From positions 1 through 50,564 of the IMG/VR virus record IMGVR_UViG_3300034691_000007: a stretch of DNA of 50,564 nucleotides. The stretch is one strand, 5' to 3'. The position numbers were made by a program, and so were the translations under genes. The notes under the pieces are model-generated. The model worked only from the letters and a program-made list of their open reading frames with translations. It searched no databases and was not told the DNA's origin. The stretch comes from a virus. This document shows, piece by piece, positions 49,794-50,564 of this stretch (positions are counted from its first letter, which is position 1; each line of letters begins with the position of its first letter).

Positions 49794-49832
49794 TTTGTAT
49801 CTTTTTCACTCAAAAACGACTCTAGTATAGTA
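49794..49832 (+). promoter_or_regulatory. Phage promoter-like element, copy before scaffold-capsid operon
   Basis: TTTGTATC (49794-49801), 11 bases, then AAAACGACTCTAGTATAGTA (49813-49832). It is positioned 88 bases before the scaffold start and points to it. The CTAGTATAGTA end could hold a -10-like box (TATAGT). It is the rightward late copy of a three-copy element. Confidence 0.65.
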
Positions 49833-49855
49833 CTAGTATACTTATTAGTTAAAAA

Positions 49856-49895
49856 GAACATTAGAAGCACTAAGCATTAAATACTTCTAATGTTC
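49856..49895 (+). other. Perfect 12-bp hairpin in the capsid-operon leader
   Basis: GAACATTAGAAG (49856-49867) and CTTCTAATGTTC (49884-49895) with a 16-base loop. No U-run follows, so it is not a typical terminator. It lies between the promoter-like element and the scaffold ribosome site, so it should be in the leader of the most abundant late mRNA and may stabilise it or be an RNase III site. Confidence 0.75.
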
Positions 49896-49919
49896 TCTAA
49901 TTACTTAAAGGAAATAACA

Positions 49920-50564
49920 ATGGCCGACCAGCCTAATGTTTTTGATACACCTGTTGCTCCAGTAGTGGAGCCACAAAGCGCTCCTGCTCCATCTGATGCG
50001 CCTTATGCAGACCTGCTTAAGCTCATCAAGAATGAAGAAGGACAACAGAAGTATGACAGTCTTCCGAAAGCGTTGGAAGGCCTTGTGAATGCGCAACAAT
50101 ACATTCCGCAGTTGAAAACTGAACTCCAACAAAAGGAGACGGAATTGAATGAGTTGCGTGCTAAACTGGCCCAACAAGCTTCCATAGAAGAAGTCGTATC
50201 TCGACTTGCTGCCAAACCTAATCAGCCAGAAGTGAAGGAGCCACCCCTCCAAGCTAGCGGACTTGATGAGAAAGCAGTTATGGATTTGCTTGAACAGCGT
50301 CTGCAACAGCGTGAACAAACCGCTGTATATGCGACTAACACTCAAGTGGTCCAAGATGCCCTCGTTGCTAAATATGGTGACAAGGCCGGTGAAGTAATCG
50401 CCACACGAGCAAAGGCTCTCGGCACTACTCCACAGGAGCTGGGCAAACTAGCTAGTCAGAACCCTGCGTTGGTTCTTGAACTCTTCAATACTTCGGCTCC
50501 GAAAGGGCCAACCCCTACCACTTCTAGTGTCAACACTTCTGGCTTCAAGCCGCAAGAACAAGAC
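49920..50564 (+). CDS. Scaffolding protein, N-terminal part (continues at 2-241)
   Basis: ATG 49920 has AAAGGAAA eight bases before. The first 215 residues are here and the last 37 at the other end of the contig (252 aa in all). The N-terminus is Pro/Ala/acid-rich and disordered; residues about 60-90 form a coiled coil (QLKTELQQKETELNELRAKL); residues about 115-180 are helical. Size, acidity, helical nature and position between portal and coat fit scaffolding proteins that guide prohead assembly and then leave. Confidence 0.8.
   Translation, partial: MADQPNVFDTPVAPVVEPQSAPAPSDAPYADLLKLIKNEEGQQKYDSLPKALEGLVNAQQYIPQLKTELQQKETELNELRAKLAQQASIEEVVSRLAAKPNQPEVKEPPLQASGLDEKAVMDLLEQRLQQREQTAVYATNTQVVQDALVAKYGDKAGEVIATRAKALGTTPQELGKLASQNPALVLELFNTSAPKGPTPTTSSVNTSGFKPQEQD
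50438..50564. repeat. 127-bp terminal overlap (second copy)
   Basis: Identical to bases 1-127; see that entry. The scaffold gene is open and in frame through the overlap, showing the contig closes into a circle. Confidence 0.93.

Overview
This window is the complete genome of a virulent, short-tailed (podovirus-type) bacteriophage, written as a linear contig with an artificial 127-base end overlap (1-127 equals 50438-50564). Removing one copy leaves a circle of about 50,437 bp. The scaffold gene runs in frame across the join. No integrase, repressor, tRNA gene, CRISPR array or insertion sequence was seen, and there is no phage RNA polymerase. Start-site signals are Gram-negative in type (AAGGAG-like Shine-Dalgarno, Rz/Rz1 spanins, lipoprotein signal). 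The host is therefore probably a proteobacterium; it cannot be named from the sequence. The mix of an ECF-like sigma factor, phiEco32-like COOH-NH2 ligases and a T7-style virion points to a distant relative of phiEco32-type podoviruses with a smaller genome.

Layout. Two divergent gene blocks leave a gene-poor zone at 41.3-42.3 kb and converge on a terminator at 15.12 kb. The plus-strand block (42.3 kb, through the join, to 15.1 kb) holds three tail-fibre/tailspike genes, small and large terminase, portal, scaffold, major capsid protein, head decorations, two tail-tube/nozzle genes, a GNAT-like protein, internal ejection proteins (one of 1686 aa), a Lys-rich 33-aa peptide, a SAR-type lysozyme, embedded Rz/Rz1 spanins and a one-TM holin candidate. 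The minus-strand block (41.3 down to 15.2 kb) is early and middle. Two tiny early genes sit behind a sigma70 promoter and a boxA-like antitermination site. They are followed by a 0.3-kb strongly structured RNA candidate, a run of small mostly membrane proteins, and an amide-bond-forming cassette (29.6-37.2 kb) with two COOH-NH2 ligases, an ATP-grasp ligase, and class I and class II glutamine amidotransferases. Next come replication and transcription (primase-helicase, ECF-like sigma, family A DNA polymerase, SSB-like protein, 5'-3' exonuclease) and then nucleotide metabolism (ThyX, B12-dependent ribonucleotide reductase, dATP/dGTP diphosphohydrolase-like protein, HAD phosphatase, metallophosphoesterase, PhoH).

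How it may work together. Host sigma70 RNA polymerase would start early transcription at about 41.4 kb leftwards, helped through terminators by Nus factors at the boxA. Middle and late transcription probably uses the phage sigma factor. A 38-bp element with conserved spacing is found before the primase-helicase gene, before the scaffold-capsid operon, and once in opposite orientation at 39.5 kb, and is the best candidate for its promoter. Many minus-strand genes overlap by ATGA or TAATG, implying translational coupling. Several genes of 37-58 aa were found by hand in the gaps. The amide-ligase cassette, the structured RNA, the boxA leader and the repeated promoter-like element are the most promising new biology.
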